In this document: positions 16,754-25,771 of the stretch, one piece after another
How the letters are laid out: every line of letters starts with the position of its first letter
Numbering within the stretch: position 1 is the stretch's first letter
Assembly (NCBI RefSeq): GCF_001015195.1
Contig: NZ_LDES01000115.1
Location: 1-44,639 of the forward strand
Length of the DNA stretch: 44,639 nucleotides
Direction of reading: 5' to 3'
Source: Sphingomonas sp. Y57
GTDB taxonomy: Bacteria; Pseudomonadota; Alphaproteobacteria; Sphingomonadales; Sphingomonadaceae
Translations under genes and position numbers: made by a program
Notes under the pieces: generated by a model
What the model saw: only the letters and a program-made list of their open reading frames with translations
What the model was told of the DNA's origin: nothing
Database searches by the model: none

Positions 16754-17392
16754 GTGAGGACGGAAAGCCGTTTGCTATACTGGCTCGGCGCGGTCTGGCT
16801 GGCCGGGCTGATCCTGTCGGGCTGGGCGCCTTATGACAGGGCGACCTGGTGGATGGAGGTCGCGCCCGTGCTGATCGCCTGGCCGGTCCTGTTCGGTATC
16901 CGCCATCGATTCCCATTCACGCCGCTCGCGCTGGGCCTGATCGGCTTTCACGGTCTCGTGCTGATGCTCGGCGGAGCCTACACCTATGCGCGCGTGCCGA
17001 TCGGCTCGGCGGTGCAGGACTGGCTCGGGCTGGCGCGCAACCCCTATGACCGTTTCGGCCATCTGATGCAGGGCTTCGTGCCTGCGATCGTGATCCGCGA
17101 GATCTTCGTCCGCGGGGCCGTCGTTCGCGTGCGCGGCCTGCTGACACCGGTCGTGCTGCTGATCTGCCTGGCGATCAGCGCCCTGTACGAGCTGATCGAG
17201 TTCGCGGCGGCGGTCGCGCTCGGCCAGGGCGCCGACGCCTTTCTCGGAACCCAGGGCGACCCCTGGGACACACAGTGGGACATGCTGATGTGCCTGCTCG
17301 GCGCCGCCATCGCCCTGACGACGCTGGGCCGGTGGCATGATCGGATGTGTCGACGCCGTTCGTTTATCGGAGGTTCAGCTAGGCCGAATTAG
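16754..17392 (+). CDS. DUF2238 (YjdF-like) inner-membrane protein
   Basis: A 212-residue protein with five or six transmembrane helices. The conserved family segments are visible: YDRFGHLMQGFVPAI near residue 100, and YELIEF followed by the acidic loop GDPWDTQWDML near 170-180. The family function is unknown; the buried charged residues suggest a transporter or enzyme. I chose GTG at 16754, preceded by GGGGCG at six bases; a GTG at 16733 would add seven residues without a ribosome site. Confidence 0.78.
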   Translation: MRTESRLLYWLGAVWLAGLILSGWAPYDRATWWMEVAPVLIAWPVLFGIRHRFPFTPLALGLIGFHGLVLMLGGAYTYARVPIGSAVQDWLGLARNPYDRFGHLMQGFVPAIVIREIFVRGAVVRVRGLLTPVVLLICLAISALYELIEFAAAVALGQGADAFLGTQGDPWDTQWDMLMCLLGAAIALTTLGRWHDRMCRRRSFIGGSARPN

Positions 17393-17428
17393 CTTTCCCG
17401 CCATCGACTTTACGAATGGAGGGATACC

Positions 17429-18073
17429 ATGCGTCTTGTCCGAACCGCGATCATCGCCGGCGTGGCGACCGCGGCTCTTGCCGGAGCGGCCTTCGCCGCC
17501 GGCGACGACAACAAGGTCATGCTGATCGCGATGCCTGACGGCTCGGTCCAGCATGTCCGCTATCGGGGCGATGTCGCCCCGCAGGTCGTCCTGGTCGCCG
17601 CCCCGGCGCCCGTCAGCCTGTTCGATGCCGCCTTCGGCCCCGATTCGGCCTTTGCCGAGATGGAGCGCATCTCGGCGATGATGGAAGCCCGTAGCCAGGC
17701 CATGATGCAGCAGGCCGCGGCGATGCGGGCGGAGATGCCTGCGGCACCCGCCGAACGAGGCCCCGGCATCGTCATGACCAACGCGCAGGGCCAGCCGATC
17801 GGCGTGATGCACTACAGCTTCGTGTCGAGCACGACATCGGCCGATGGCTGCACCCGTACGGTCAGCTACAGCTCTGACGGCGCGTCCGCCGCCGGCCAGG
17901 GGGCCGGCCAGCCCCAGCTGATCCGGACCAGTTCGGGAAGCTGTGCGCCCGCCGGCTCTGCGGCCAGCCCGGTGACGCCGACGACCAGCGCGCCCAAGGC
18001 GAAGCCTGCTCCGAAGATCATCCCGGTCAGCGTGCCGGCCGAGCTGAAGGCGTTCACCCCGTCCCGGACCTGA
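17429..18073 (+). CDS. Exported hypothetical protein, Met/Ala-rich
   Basis: A 214-residue protein with a clear signal peptide ending AFA (residue 23). The mature part has a short beta start, a Met-rich helix (SAMMEARSQAMMQQAAAMRAEM), then a segment with two cysteines (DGCTRTVSYSS and SGSCAP) that may pair, and a Pro/Lys-rich tail. I recognise no family; similar small exported proteins are common in sphingomonads. GGAGGG precedes the ATG by six bases. A strong terminator follows. Confidence 0.7.
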   Translation: MRLVRTAIIAGVATAALAGAAFAAGDDNKVMLIAMPDGSVQHVRYRGDVAPQVVLVAAPAPVSLFDAAFGPDSAFAEMERISAMMEARSQAMMQQAAAMRAEMPAAPAERGPGIVMTNAQGQPIGVMHYSFVSSTTSADGCTRTVSYSSDGASAAGQGAGQPQLIRTSSGSCAPAGSAASPVTPTTSAPKAKPAPKIIPVSVPAELKAFTPSRT

Positions 18074-18096
18074 TCCGGCCCGATCGGATGCGGACG

Positions 18097-18135
18097 AAGG
18101 GCCCCGGAGGATGCTCCGGGGCCCTTCTCCTTTTT
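18097..18135 (+). terminator. Intrinsic terminator
   Basis: A 12-bp perfect stem, AAGGGCCCCGGA with TCCGGGGCCCTT, has a six-base loop and is followed by CTCCTTTTT. It ends the exported-protein transcript upstream of ychF. Confidence 0.92.
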
Positions 18136-18204
18136 GCGGCATGCACTGGCCTTTGCCCGCCGCACCGGCTATCGGGCGCGCATCCGAACAAGGCTTGAGA
18201 GACT

Positions 18205-19305
18205 ATGGGTTTTCGCTGTGGCATCGTGGGGCTTCCGAACGTCGGCAAGTCCACCCTCTTCAACGCACTGACCGAGACCGCCGCCGCGCAGGCGGCCAAC
18301 TATCCCTTCTGCACGATCGAGCCGAACATCGGCCAGGTCGCGGTGCCCGATCCGCGCCTCTATGAGATCGCGAAGATCGGCGGATCGGCCAAGATCATCG
18401 AGACGCAGCTCGCCTTCGTCGACATCGCCGGGCTGGTGCGCGGCGCGTCGAAGGGCGAAGGGCTGGGCAACCAGTTCCTCGCCAACATCCGCGAGGTTGA
18501 CGCGATCGTCCATGTGCTGCGCTGCTTCGAGGATGGCGACGTCACCCATGTCGAGGGCAAGGTCGACCCGATCGCCGACGCCGAGACGGTCGAGACCGAA
18601 CTGATGCTGTCCGACCTCGAAAGCCTCGAGAAGCGCGTTCCCGCCTTCGCCAAGAAGGCGGCGCAGGGCGACAAGGAGTCCAAGGCGGCTGCCTCGGTGC
18701 TCGGCCAGGCGCTCGGCCTGCTGCGCGACGGCAAGCCCGCCCGGCTGACCCAGCCGAAGGACGACGACGAGGCGCGCATCTTCGCCCAGGCGCAGCTGCT
18801 CACCTCCAAGCCCGTCCTCTACGTCTGCAACGTCGACGAGGGCGCGGCGGCGGACGGCAACGCGCTGTCGGCCCGCGTGTTCGAGAAGGCAAAGGCCGAG
18901 GGTGCCAAGGCGGTGATCGTCTCGGCCGCGATCGAGGCGGAGATCGTCACGCTCGATCCGGCGGACCGCGCCGACTTCCTGTCCGACCTGGGCCTCAAGG
19001 AAACCGGCCTCGCCCGCGTGATCCGCGCCGGCTACGAGCTGCTGGACCTGATCACCTTCTTCACGGTCGGTCCGAAGGAAGCGCGCGCCTGGACGGTCGA
19101 GAAGGGATCGAAGGCGCCGCAGGCCGCCGGCGTGATCCACAGCGACTTCGAGCGAGGCTTCATCCGCGCCGAAACGATGGCGTACAACGACTATGTCACG
19201 CTGGGCGGCGAAGCCGCCGCGCGCGAGGCGGGCAAGCTCCGGTCGGAAGGCAAGGACTATATCGTCCACGATGGCGACATCATGCTGTTCCGCTTCAATG
19301 TATAG
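18205..19305 (+). CDS. ychF: Redox-regulated ribosome-associated ATPase YchF/Obg-like
   Basis: A 366-residue P-loop protein. The G1 motif GLPNVGKST is at residues 9-17, the switch region DIAGLVRGASKGEGLGNQFL follows G3, and the C-terminal TGS domain ends DYIVHDGDIMLFRFNV. YchF/OLA1 prefers ATP over GTP because its G4 motif is altered (here CNVDEG in place of NKxD). Length is as expected (363 in E. coli). An upstream promoter must lie in the 70 bp after the terminator. Confidence 0.97.
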   Translation: MGFRCGIVGLPNVGKSTLFNALTETAAAQAANYPFCTIEPNIGQVAVPDPRLYEIAKIGGSAKIIETQLAFVDIAGLVRGASKGEGLGNQFLANIREVDAIVHVLRCFEDGDVTHVEGKVDPIADAETVETELMLSDLESLEKRVPAFAKKAAQGDKESKAAASVLGQALGLLRDGKPARLTQPKDDDEARIFAQAQLLTSKPVLYVCNVDEGAAADGNALSARVFEKAKAEGAKAVIVSAAIEAEIVTLDPADRADFLSDLGLKETGLARVIRAGYELLDLITFFTVGPKEARAWTVEKGSKAPQAAGVIHSDFERGFIRAETMAYNDYVTLGGEAAAREAGKLRSEGKDYIVHDGDIMLFRFNV

Positions 19306-19336
19306 ACATTTCGGTTCCAGATAGCAGACCCCAGGC

Positions 19337-19416
19337 CGTCATGCCGGCGGAGGCCGGCATCTTAGGAGAGGATCGAACGCTACCCTCCCGAGATCCCGGC
19401 CTCCACTGGGATGACG
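19337..19416. repeat. REP-like inverted doublet (copy B)
   Basis: CGTCATGCCGGCGGAGGCCGG and, inverted at the right end, CGTCATCCCAGTGGAGGCCGG. The arms face each other across about 35 bp. It lies between ychF and the MaoC gene, and its right end is 21 bp before the MaoC ATG. Confidence 0.85.
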
Positions 19417-19437
19417 ATCACGGTTGAAGGACAGGCT

Positions 19438-19890
19438 ATGCGCTATTTCGAGGATTATCAGGAAGGCCAGGTCGAGCGCTTCGGCGCCTATCCGGTGACG
19501 CGTGAGGAGGTGATCGACTTCGCCTCCAAATATGATCCGCAGCCTTTCCACCTCGACGACGACGCCGCCGCGCAGAGCGCAATCTTCGGCCGGCTGGCGG
19601 CGAGCGGCTGGCATAGCTGCGCGATGGTGATGCGCATCCTCACCGACCATTGGACCGAGGACGGTTATTTCTCGTTGGGCGGCACCGGCGTCGACGAGCT
19701 ACGCTGGACCAAGCCCGTCTATCCGGGCGACACGCTGAGCCTCGAAGCCGAGGTGCTGTCGAAGAGCACGCCGCGCTCGCGCCCGACGATGGGCTTCGTC
19801 ACCTTCCGGCTGACCGTGTTCAACCAGGACGGCGACGTCGTCATGACCCTGAAGGTCACCAACATCCAGCATCGCCGGCCGGCCGCCTGA
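19438..19890 (+). CDS. MaoC-family (R)-specific enoyl-CoA hydratase-like protein
   Basis: A 150-residue hot-dog-fold protein. The hydratase-2 motif is present as YDPQPFHLD (D33 and H38 being the catalytic pair), followed by the FGRLAASGWH segment. Such enzymes hydrate enoyl-CoA or mesaconyl-CoA-type substrates; the specific substrate is not evident. I start at the ATG at 19438, with AAGGACAGG upstream; the longer in-frame start lies inside the REP element. Confidence 0.85.
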   Translation: MRYFEDYQEGQVERFGAYPVTREEVIDFASKYDPQPFHLDDDAAAQSAIFGRLAASGWHSCAMVMRILTDHWTEDGYFSLGGTGVDELRWTKPVYPGDTLSLEAEVLSKSTPRSRPTMGFVTFRLTVFNQDGDVVMTLKVTNIQHRRPAA

Positions 19891-19905
19891 ACACCCAGAT
19901 CCGAT

Positions 19906-19929
19906 CGTCATTCCCGCGAAAGCGGGGGG
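19906..19929. repeat. REP-like palindrome (copy C)
   Basis: CGTCATTCCCGCGAAAGCGG with its internal CCCGC/GCGGG stem. A degenerate opposite arm (CTCGGGATGGCGG) sits near 19987-19999. It lies between the convergent ends of the MaoC and mtnP genes and may act as their shared terminator. Confidence 0.75.
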
Positions 19930-20005
19930 TTCACGATCACGGGGCATCCGCCCCGTTGCGGGGCCGCCCTTCCATAGGTCGACTTTCTCGGGATGGCGGA
20001 GATGC

Positions 20006-20869
20006 CTAGGCGAACAACCGGGGCAATAGCGTCGCCAGCCGTCGCTTGGTCGCGGGAGGCCAGGCCGAGGGCGCCGTGATCACCGCGCCGTCTAGCGCAT
20101 GATCGCAACCCTGCGAGCAATGGACGCCGCCTCGCGTCCCGGCCGCGACCGCTTCGACCAGCGCCTGGGCGCGGGCGACATTGGCTTCCATGATCGCGAT
20201 CACCGAGGCCACGTCGACCTGGCTCTCCGACCATGCGTCGTCGTCGGTCACCATCGCGACGCTGGCGTAGCAAAGCTCGGCCTCGCGAGCGAGGCGCGCC
20301 TCGGGCAGTCCGGTCATGCCGACGACATCGCATCCCCAGCTCTTGTGCAGCAGCGATTCGGCGCGGGTCGAGAATTGGGGGCCTTCGATCACCAGCATGG
20401 TCCCGCCAATCCGGTGGGGGCCCCCCTCCTTCGCCAGCGCCTCGGCCACCACCGCGCCGAGGCGGGTGCAGGTCGGGTAGCCAAAGGTGGCATGAGCGAC
20501 GATGCCGTCTCCGAAGAAGCTCCGCCCGCCACGGGTCGTGCGGTCGACATATTGATCGACCAGCACAAAGCTGCCCGGCGGCACATCCTCATGGAAGCCG
20601 CCGACCGCCGACACCGCAAGAACCTCCGTGCAACCCGCCGCTTTCAGCGCGGCAATGTTGGCGCGATAATTGACCTCATGGGGCGCAATCCGATGACCGC
20701 GGCCGTGGCGGGGCAGGAAGGCCACCTCGCGGCCCGCGAGGCTACCGAACAGCAAAGAGGCGGACGGCGTTCCCCAGGCGGTGTCGACCGCTATCCATTC
20801 GCCATCGGACAGCGCCGGCATCCGATAGAGCCCGCTGCCGCCGATCAGGCCGAGACGATTGGTGGTCAT
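20006..20869 (-). CDS. mtnP: S-methyl-5'-thioadenosine phosphorylase
   Basis: A 287-residue family-2 nucleoside phosphorylase that splits methylthioadenosine into adenine and methylthioribose-1-phosphate, the entry to methionine salvage. Motifs: GLIGGSGLY at the start (phosphate loop), LPRHGRGH, HEVNYRANI and EGPQFSTRAES. Related enzymes may act on inosine or guanosine instead; the sequence alone does not exclude this. Other salvage genes are not nearby. It lies downstream of petC on the same strand but behind a terminator. Confidence 0.9.
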   Translation of the reverse strand: MTTNRLGLIGGSGLYRMPALSDGEWIAVDTAWGTPSASLLFGSLAGREVAFLPRHGRGHRIAPHEVNYRANIAALKAAGCTEVLAVSAVGGFHEDVPPGSFVLVDQYVDRTTRGGRSFFGDGIVAHATFGYPTCTRLGAVVAEALAKEGGPHRIGGTMLVIEGPQFSTRAESLLHKSWGCDVVGMTGLPEARLAREAELCYASVAMVTDDDAWSESQVDVASVIAIMEANVARAQALVEAVAAGTRGGVHCSQGCDHALDGAVITAPSAWPPATKRRLATLLPRLFA

Positions 20870-20904
20870 GCGCTGGCTATCCCCTTTTGGCGGCGATCAT
20901 AAGG

Positions 20905-20937
20905 AAAGGGCCGCCCGGTCGCCCGGACGGCCCTTTT
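20905..20937 (-). terminator. Terminator after petC
   Basis: A stem of AAAGGGCCG with CGGCCCTTT, extended by CCGG/CCGG around a four-base loop, lies 23 bp beyond the petC stop. The U-tract on the minus strand is interrupted (CCCTTTCCTT); on the plus strand it is TTTT. Confidence 0.7.
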
Positions 20938-20959
20938 CCGTTGATCGAACCGGTCTGGC

Positions 20960-21802
20960 TCAGTGCTTAATGCCCGCCCAGATGTTCCGGTAGGACAGAT
21001 AGGCCAGGATCGTTGCGATCAGCAGGAAGCCCAGGACCGCGATGCCGGTAGCATGGCGCTTCTCAAGCTTCGGTTCCGCCGTCCAGATCAGGAAGGCCGA
21101 GACGTCCTTGGCCATCTGGTCGATGGTCGCCGGCGTGCCGTCGGCATAGGTGACCTGCCCGTCAGCCGCGAGGGGCGGCGGCATCGCGATATTCAGGTTC
21201 GCGAAATACGGGTTGTAGTGCAGCGAGTCCGGCGTCTTGGCATCCGGGAAGCGCTTGAGCAGTTCCGCGGGCTGCGCCTGATAACCGGTCAGCAGCGAGT
21301 ACAGATAGGCACCACCATCATGGCGAGCCTTCGCCATGAGCGACAGATCCGGCGGGTTGGCATTGTTGTTCGCCGCACGAGCCGCAACTTCGTTCGCATA
21401 GGGCGACGGAATCTTGTCGGCCGGAGTCGCCTTGCGGGTCGCAGGCTCGCCGGTCTCCGGGTTGACCGAGGGAACTTCGGTCGCCCAGTTCTTGGCAATC
21501 GCCTTCACCTCGGCATCTGTGAAGCCGAGGTCCTTGAAGTCGCGGAAGGCGACCTGGTGGAGCGAGTGACAGGCCGAGCAGACTTCCTTGTACACCTGGA
21601 AGCCGCGCTGGAGCTGCTGACGGTCGAACTTGCCGAGCGGGCCATCCGACGCGAAGGACACGTCCTTCGGGAGGAGGTGGAACTCATGCTCGACGGTCTT
21701 GACCGGCGGCTCGCTGATATAGGCGACAGCACCCGTCACCAGCGAGAACAGCAGGACAAAGACGAAGCCGAGGCCGGCGAGGAATGCGATGGGACGAACC
21801 AT
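20960..21802 (-). CDS. petC: Cytochrome c1 of the bc1 complex
   Basis: A 280-residue haem protein of complex III that takes electrons from the Rieske protein. An N-terminal hydrophobic segment (about residues 7-28) is a signal or anchor; covalent haem attaches at CSACH (C75, C78, H79); the sixth ligand is the Met in NIAMPPPL; a C-terminal helix (about 253-270) anchors it in the membrane. It is the last gene of petABC, 15 bp after petB. Confidence 0.97.
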   Translation of the reverse strand: MVRPIAFLAGLGFVFVLLFSLVTGAVAYISEPPVKTVEHEFHLLPKDVSFASDGPLGKFDRQQLQRGFQVYKEVCSACHSLHQVAFRDFKDLGFTDAEVKAIAKNWATEVPSVNPETGEPATRKATPADKIPSPYANEVAARAANNNANPPDLSLMAKARHDGGAYLYSLLTGYQAQPAELLKRFPDAKTPDSLHYNPYFANLNIAMPPPLAADGQVTYADGTPATIDQMAKDVSAFLIWTAEPKLEKRHATGIAVLGFLLIATILAYLSYRNIWAGIKH

Positions 21803-21817
21803 GGTCTCTATATCCCC

Positions 21818-23083
21818 TTAGGCCGCGGCGTTGCCGTGCTTTTCCAGCACAGCTTCGGTGATCGAGTTCGGCAGCGGAAGCGGACGCTCCATGCGCGAAA
21901 CGATCGGAAGGATGATCAGGAAGTGCGCGAAATAATAAGCCGCTGCGAGCTGGCTGATCATGACGTAGGGCTCTTCCGCCGGAGCGCCACCGCACCAGCC
22001 AAGGATCAGCACGTCGATGACGAGCAGCCAGAAGAACTTCTTGAACGCGGGACGGTAATTGCCCGAGCGAACCGGCGACTTGTCGAGCCACGGCAGGAAG
22101 AACAGCAGGAGGATCGAGCCGAACATCGCCAGCACGCCCCACAGCTTCGCCGGAAGGATGAAGTCGACGGTGAAGGCGCGCAGGATCGCGTAGAACGGCC
22201 AGAAATACCATTCCGGGACGATGTGCGCCGGGGTCGAGAGCGGGTTCGCCGCGATATAGTTGTCCGGGTGGCCCAGAGCGTTCGGCGCGAAGAACAGCAC
22301 CGCGCAGTAGATGATCAGGAACACGCCCAGCCCGAAGCCATCCTTGGCGGTATAGTAGGGGTGGAACGGAACCGTGTCCTGCGGACCCTTCACGTCGATG
22401 CCCGTCGGGTTGCTCGAACCCGGGATGTGCAGCGCCCAGATGTGCAGGATGATGACACCCGCAATCACGAACGGCAGCAGATAGTGCAGCGAGAAGAAGC
22501 GGTTCAGCGCGGCGTTGTCGGGAGCGAAGCCGCCGAGCAGCCAGGTCTGGATCGGCGTGCCGACGACCGGAATGGCGCCGAACAGGCCGGTGATCACCTT
22601 GGCGCCCCAGAAGCTCATCTGCCCCCAGGGAAGCACATAGCCCATGAAGGCGGTTGCCATCATCAGCAGGAAGATCACGAGGCCCAGCAGCCACACCATT
22701 TCGCGGGGGGCCTTGTACGATCCGTAGAAGAGGCCGCGGAAGATGTGGAGATAGACCACGATGAAGAAGAAGCTCGCACCGTTGGCGTGCGCATAGCGCA
22801 GCATCCAGCCCGAGTTGACGTCGCGCATGATGTGCTCGACCGAGTCGAAGGCGACGAGGCCATTGGCCGCATAATGCATGGCCAGCACGATACCGGTGAC
22901 GATCTGGATGGCCAGCGCAGCGCCCGAAAGCACGCCGAAGTTCCAGAAATAGTTCAGGTTGCGCGGAACCGGATAGCCGGCGCCAACCGCGTTGTAGACC
23001 AGACGCGGAAGCGGAAGCCGGCTGTCGATCCACTGCATCAGCGGATGCTTAGGCGCGTATTGGTTTGCCCAGGGGAAGCTCAT
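21818..23083 (-). CDS. petB: Cytochrome b of the bc1 complex
   Basis: A 421-residue membrane protein with eight transmembrane helices and two b-type haems. Visible are the helix B and D haem histidines ([16 protein letters not shown], and [16 protein letters not shown]) and the quinol-oxidation motif PEWYFWPFY. Length is typical for alphaproteobacteria. It lies 11 bp after petA and 15 bp before petC. Confidence 0.97.
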   Translation of the reverse strand: MSFPWANQYAPKHPLMQWIDSRLPLPRLVYNAVGAGYPVPRNLNYFWNFGVLSGAALAIQIVTGIVLAMHYAANGLVAFDSVEHIMRDVNSGWMLRYAHANGASFFFIVVYLHIFRGLFYGSYKAPREMVWLLGLVIFLLMMATAFMGYVLPWGQMSFWGAKVITGLFGAIPVVGTPIQTWLLGGFAPDNAALNRFFSLHYLLPFVIAGVIILHIWALHIPGSSNPTGIDVKGPQDTVPFHPYYTAKDGFGLGVFLIIYCAVLFFAPNALGHPDNYIAANPLSTPAHIVPEWYFWPFYAILRAFTVDFILPAKLWGVLAMFGSILLLFFLPWLDKSPVRSGNYRPAFKKFFWLLVIDVLILGWCGGAPAEEPYVMISQLAAAYYFAHFLIILPIVSRMERPLPLPNSITEAVLEKHGNAAA

Positions 23084-23094
23084 GTCTGTCTACC

Positions 23095-23661
23095 TCAGCC
23101 GACTTGGACGACGGTATCGGATTTGAAGGCGTAGGTCGGCACTTCGAGGTTCTTCGGTGCCGGGCCTTTGCGGATGCGCGCCGCGGTGTCGTAATGCGAC
23201 CCGTGGCAAGGGCAGAAATAGCCCCCGAACTCACCCTTCACCTCGCCTTCGCCCGCGCCCAGCGGAACGCAGCCGAGATGGGTGCAGACGCCCATGGTGA
23301 TGAGCCACTGCTTCTTCCCGCCGACAGTACGCTGCTCCAGCGTCTGCGGATCGCGCAGCGTGCCTGGATCGACCTTGTCTGCCGCCGCGATCTCGGCGGT
23401 GGTCAGGTGACGGACGAACAGCGGCTGCTTGCGGAAGATCGTCTTGATCGCCTGGCCTTCCTTGATCGCCGAGAGATCGACCTCGATCGAAGCCAGCGCG
23501 AGCACGTCGGCCGAGGGATTCATCTGATTGATCAGGGGCAGCAGCACCGTCGCCGCGCCGACGCCGGCGAAGCTTACCGCCGCGAGATTGATGAAGTCAC
23601 GGCGACGAACGCCGTCACCGGCCCCTTCGCCGGGCGTTTCTGTAGTTTCGAGCGTCGCCAT
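23095..23661 (-). CDS. petA: Rieske iron-sulfur subunit of the bc1 complex
   Basis: A 188-residue protein. The N-terminus carries a twin-arginine signal anchor (RRRDFINLAAVSFAGVG), as for folded Rieske proteins exported with their cluster. The 2Fe-2S ligands are in CTHLGC (C126, H128) and CPCHGS (C150, H153), with the disulfide pair C131/C152. I start at the ATG at 23661, with AAGG about eight bases upstream, rather than 25 codons further out. First gene of petABC, divergent from trmL. Confidence 0.96.
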   Translation of the reverse strand: MATLETTETPGEGAGDGVRRRDFINLAAVSFAGVGAATVLLPLINQMNPSADVLALASIEVDLSAIKEGQAIKTIFRKQPLFVRHLTTAEIAAADKVDPGTLRDPQTLEQRTVGGKKQWLITMGVCTHLGCVPLGAGEGEVKGEFGGYFCPCHGSHYDTAARIRKGPAPKNLEVPTYAFKSDTVVQVG

Positions 23662-23854
23662 TCCGGAACCCTTGCGCTGCCACGATTTAGGCGCCTGCGC
23701 CAAGGGGTCCGACAAACAGCCTTTCCCCCCACGCATGCGCGGCCGCCCGCAAAATCCCCGGCGGCTGCGCGCTGATAGCGCCGCTTTGTCAGCTTTGCCA
23801 ATCCCATTTTCCGATTATTGCGGCATTGCGATACATTCGCCTATCAGCGACGCG

Positions 23855-24304
23855 ATGCGGATCGCCCTTCACCAGCCCGATATTGCCGGAAATGTGGGCA
23901 CGATCCTGCGCATGGCGGCATGCTTCGGTGTGCCCGTCGACATTATCGAGCCATGCGGATTCCCTTTTTCCGAACGCGCGCTGCGACGAGCCGGCATGGA
24001 TTATGCCGGCGCCGCTGAGATCCACCGCCACGCCGACTGGGCAGCGTTCGAGTCCCGCGCGAAGGGCCGGATCGTCCTGCTGACCACAGCCGCCGATTTG
24101 ACTTTGGACAAGGCCGGCTTCCTGTCCGACGACATAGTGCTGCTCGGGTCGGAAGGCGCCGGCGTGCCGGGCCCGGTGCACGACCGGGCCGATCTTCGCG
24201 TGCGCATTCCGATGCGGCCGGGCTTCCGGTCCTTGAATGTGGCGGTCTCGGCTGGCATCGCGCTGGCCGAGGCGCTGAGACAGACCGGAGGATGGCCCCA
24301 ATGA
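23855..24304 (+). CDS. trmL: tRNA (cytidine/uridine-34-2'-O)-methyltransferase
   Basis: A 149-residue SPOUT-class enzyme that methylates the wobble ribose of tRNA-Leu. Family motifs: MRIALHQPDIAGNVGTILR at the start, LLGSEGAGVP (SAM-binding knot) and RSLNVAVSAGIALAEALRQ at the end. It is cytosolic and short, as in E. coli TrmL. Its TGA overlaps the hemF ATG. Confidence 0.93.
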   Translation: MRIALHQPDIAGNVGTILRMAACFGVPVDIIEPCGFPFSERALRRAGMDYAGAAEIHRHADWAAFESRAKGRIVLLTTAADLTLDKAGFLSDDIVLLGSEGAGVPGPVHDRADLRVRIPMRPGFRSLNVAVSAGIALAEALRQTGGWPQ

Positions 24305-25161
24305 CATTGCAGCTCGATACGCAGCAGGCGGCGGCGCGCACATGGTTCGAATCATTGCGCGATCGCATCTGCGCCGCGTTCGAGGCGATCGAGGCCGAGG
24401 CGGGCAGCGATGCCCGATTCGGCTACACCCCCTGGAATCGTGACAGCGATCCCGCCGGAGAGGGCGGCGGCGGCGTCCGCGGCCTGATGAAGGGTCGCGT
24501 GTTCGAAAAGGTCGGTGTCAACGTGTCGACGGTCGGCGGCGCCTTCCAGCCGGAATTCGCCAAGACCATCCACGGCGCGGGCGAGGAAAATCCCGGCTTC
24601 TTCGCGACGGGCATCAGCCTGGTCGCCCACATGGCCAATCCGCACGTGCCCGCCGTCCACATGAACACCCGCTTTCTGACGACCACGAAGCGCTGGTTCG
24701 GCGGCGGTGCCGACCTCAATCCGCCCATCCCCTACGACGCCGATACCGAGGCGTTCCACGCCCGATTGAAGGCGGCCTGCGACCCGCACGGCGCCGACTA
24801 TTATGATCGCTTCAAGAAATGGGCTGACGACTATTTCTGGATTCCACACCGCGAGGTCCACCGCGGCGTCGGCGGCATCTTCTACGACCATCTCGACGTC
24901 GAAGACGATGCCGCCTTCGAGGCCCACTTCGCCTTTACCCGCGACGTCGGCGAGGCTTTTCTGGACATCTTCCCAAAAATCGTCCGCGCGCGGATGCACG
25001 AAACCGCCAGCGACGAGGACCGTCGCCATATGTTGAATTTCCGCGGTCGCTACGCCGAATTCAACCTCGTTTACGACCGGGGTACGCTGTTCGGCCTCAA
25101 GACCGGCGGTAATATCGATGCGATCCTGATGAGCCTGCCGCCGACGGCAACCTGGGAATGA
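24301..25161 (+). CDS. hemF: Oxygen-dependent coproporphyrinogen III oxidase
   Basis: A 286-residue enzyme of haem synthesis that makes protoporphyrinogen IX from coproporphyrinogen III using O2. Conserved stretches include VFEKVGVNVSTV, VHMNTRFLTT, WFGGGADLNP, YDRFKKWADDYFWIPHR and RGRYAEFNLVYDRGT. The ATG at 24301 forms ATGA with the trmL stop and has GGAGG about nine bases upstream; the in-frame ATG at 24292 is too close to it. An aerobic enzyme fits the neighbouring bc1 genes. Confidence 0.96.
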   Translation: MTLQLDTQQAAARTWFESLRDRICAAFEAIEAEAGSDARFGYTPWNRDSDPAGEGGGGVRGLMKGRVFEKVGVNVSTVGGAFQPEFAKTIHGAGEENPGFFATGISLVAHMANPHVPAVHMNTRFLTTTKRWFGGGADLNPPIPYDADTEAFHARLKAACDPHGADYYDRFKKWADDYFWIPHREVHRGVGGIFYDHLDVEDDAAFEAHFAFTRDVGEAFLDIFPKIVRARMHETASDEDRRHMLNFRGRYAEFNLVYDRGTLFGLKTGGNIDAILMSLPPTATWE

Positions 25162-25165
25162 CGCC

Positions 25166-25771
25166 ATGCCGCTGACCGAGGTTCCGCCGCACATGGTGGC
25201 GACCATCGTCACCTCGCTGGAGATGCTCGAACGTCCCCGGCCGCGGCCGGCGCCAAACGCCCCGTTTCGCCTGGCGCGGTGGAAGGCGCCGTCGATCGAC
25301 AAGTATCGCGCGCTGTTCCGCCGGATCGGGGAGCCCTGGCTGTGGTTCTCACGGCTGGTAATGGCGGAAGACGAACTCACAGCGATCATCGGCCATCCCG
25401 ACGTGGAGATTCACGCTGTCGAGGATCGGCACGGTATCGAGATCGGATTGCTCGAGCTCGACTTCCGCCAGCGCGGCGAGGCGGAGATCGCCTTTTTCGG
25501 CTTCATTCCCGAGCTTGCCGGCAAGGGGCATGGCAACTGGCTGATGGCGCAGGCGCTGGCGCTCGGCTGGCGCAAAGACGTGGGCCGCATGTGGGTGCAC
25601 AGCTGCACCCTCGATCATCCCGGTGCGCTCGGCTTCTATCGTCGCCACGGCTTCGTACCCTATGCCCGCGCGATCGAGACCTTCGCCGATCCGCGCCTGG
25701 CCGGCGTCCTCGCGCGCGAAGCCGCGCCCCATATTCCCCTGTTCGATCAGCTCGACGCGAGCGTCCGGTAA
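25166..25771 (+). CDS. GNAT-family N-acetyltransferase
   Basis: A 201-residue acetyl-CoA-dependent acyltransferase. Acetyl-CoA binding is by the motif A segment ELAGKGHGNWLM, then SCTLDHPGALGFYRRHGF, typical motif B of GNATs. The N-terminal 40 residues are extra and Pro-rich. The substrate is unknown. It starts four bases after hemF, so trmL-hemF-GNAT is likely one operon. Its end overlaps the convergent membrane-protein gene by 25 bp. Confidence 0.85.
   Translation: MPLTEVPPHMVATIVTSLEMLERPRPRPAPNAPFRLARWKAPSIDKYRALFRRIGEPWLWFSRLVMAEDELTAIIGHPDVEIHAVEDRHGIEIGLLELDFRQRGEAEIAFFGFIPELAGKGHGNWLMAQALALGWRKDVGRMWVHSCTLDHPGALGFYRRHGFVPYARAIETFADPRLAGVLAREAAPHIPLFDQLDASVR

Noticed and set aside
20963-23134. 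723-residue plus-strand open frame across petB and petC
   Set aside because: It is antisense to two confidently identified cytochrome genes.
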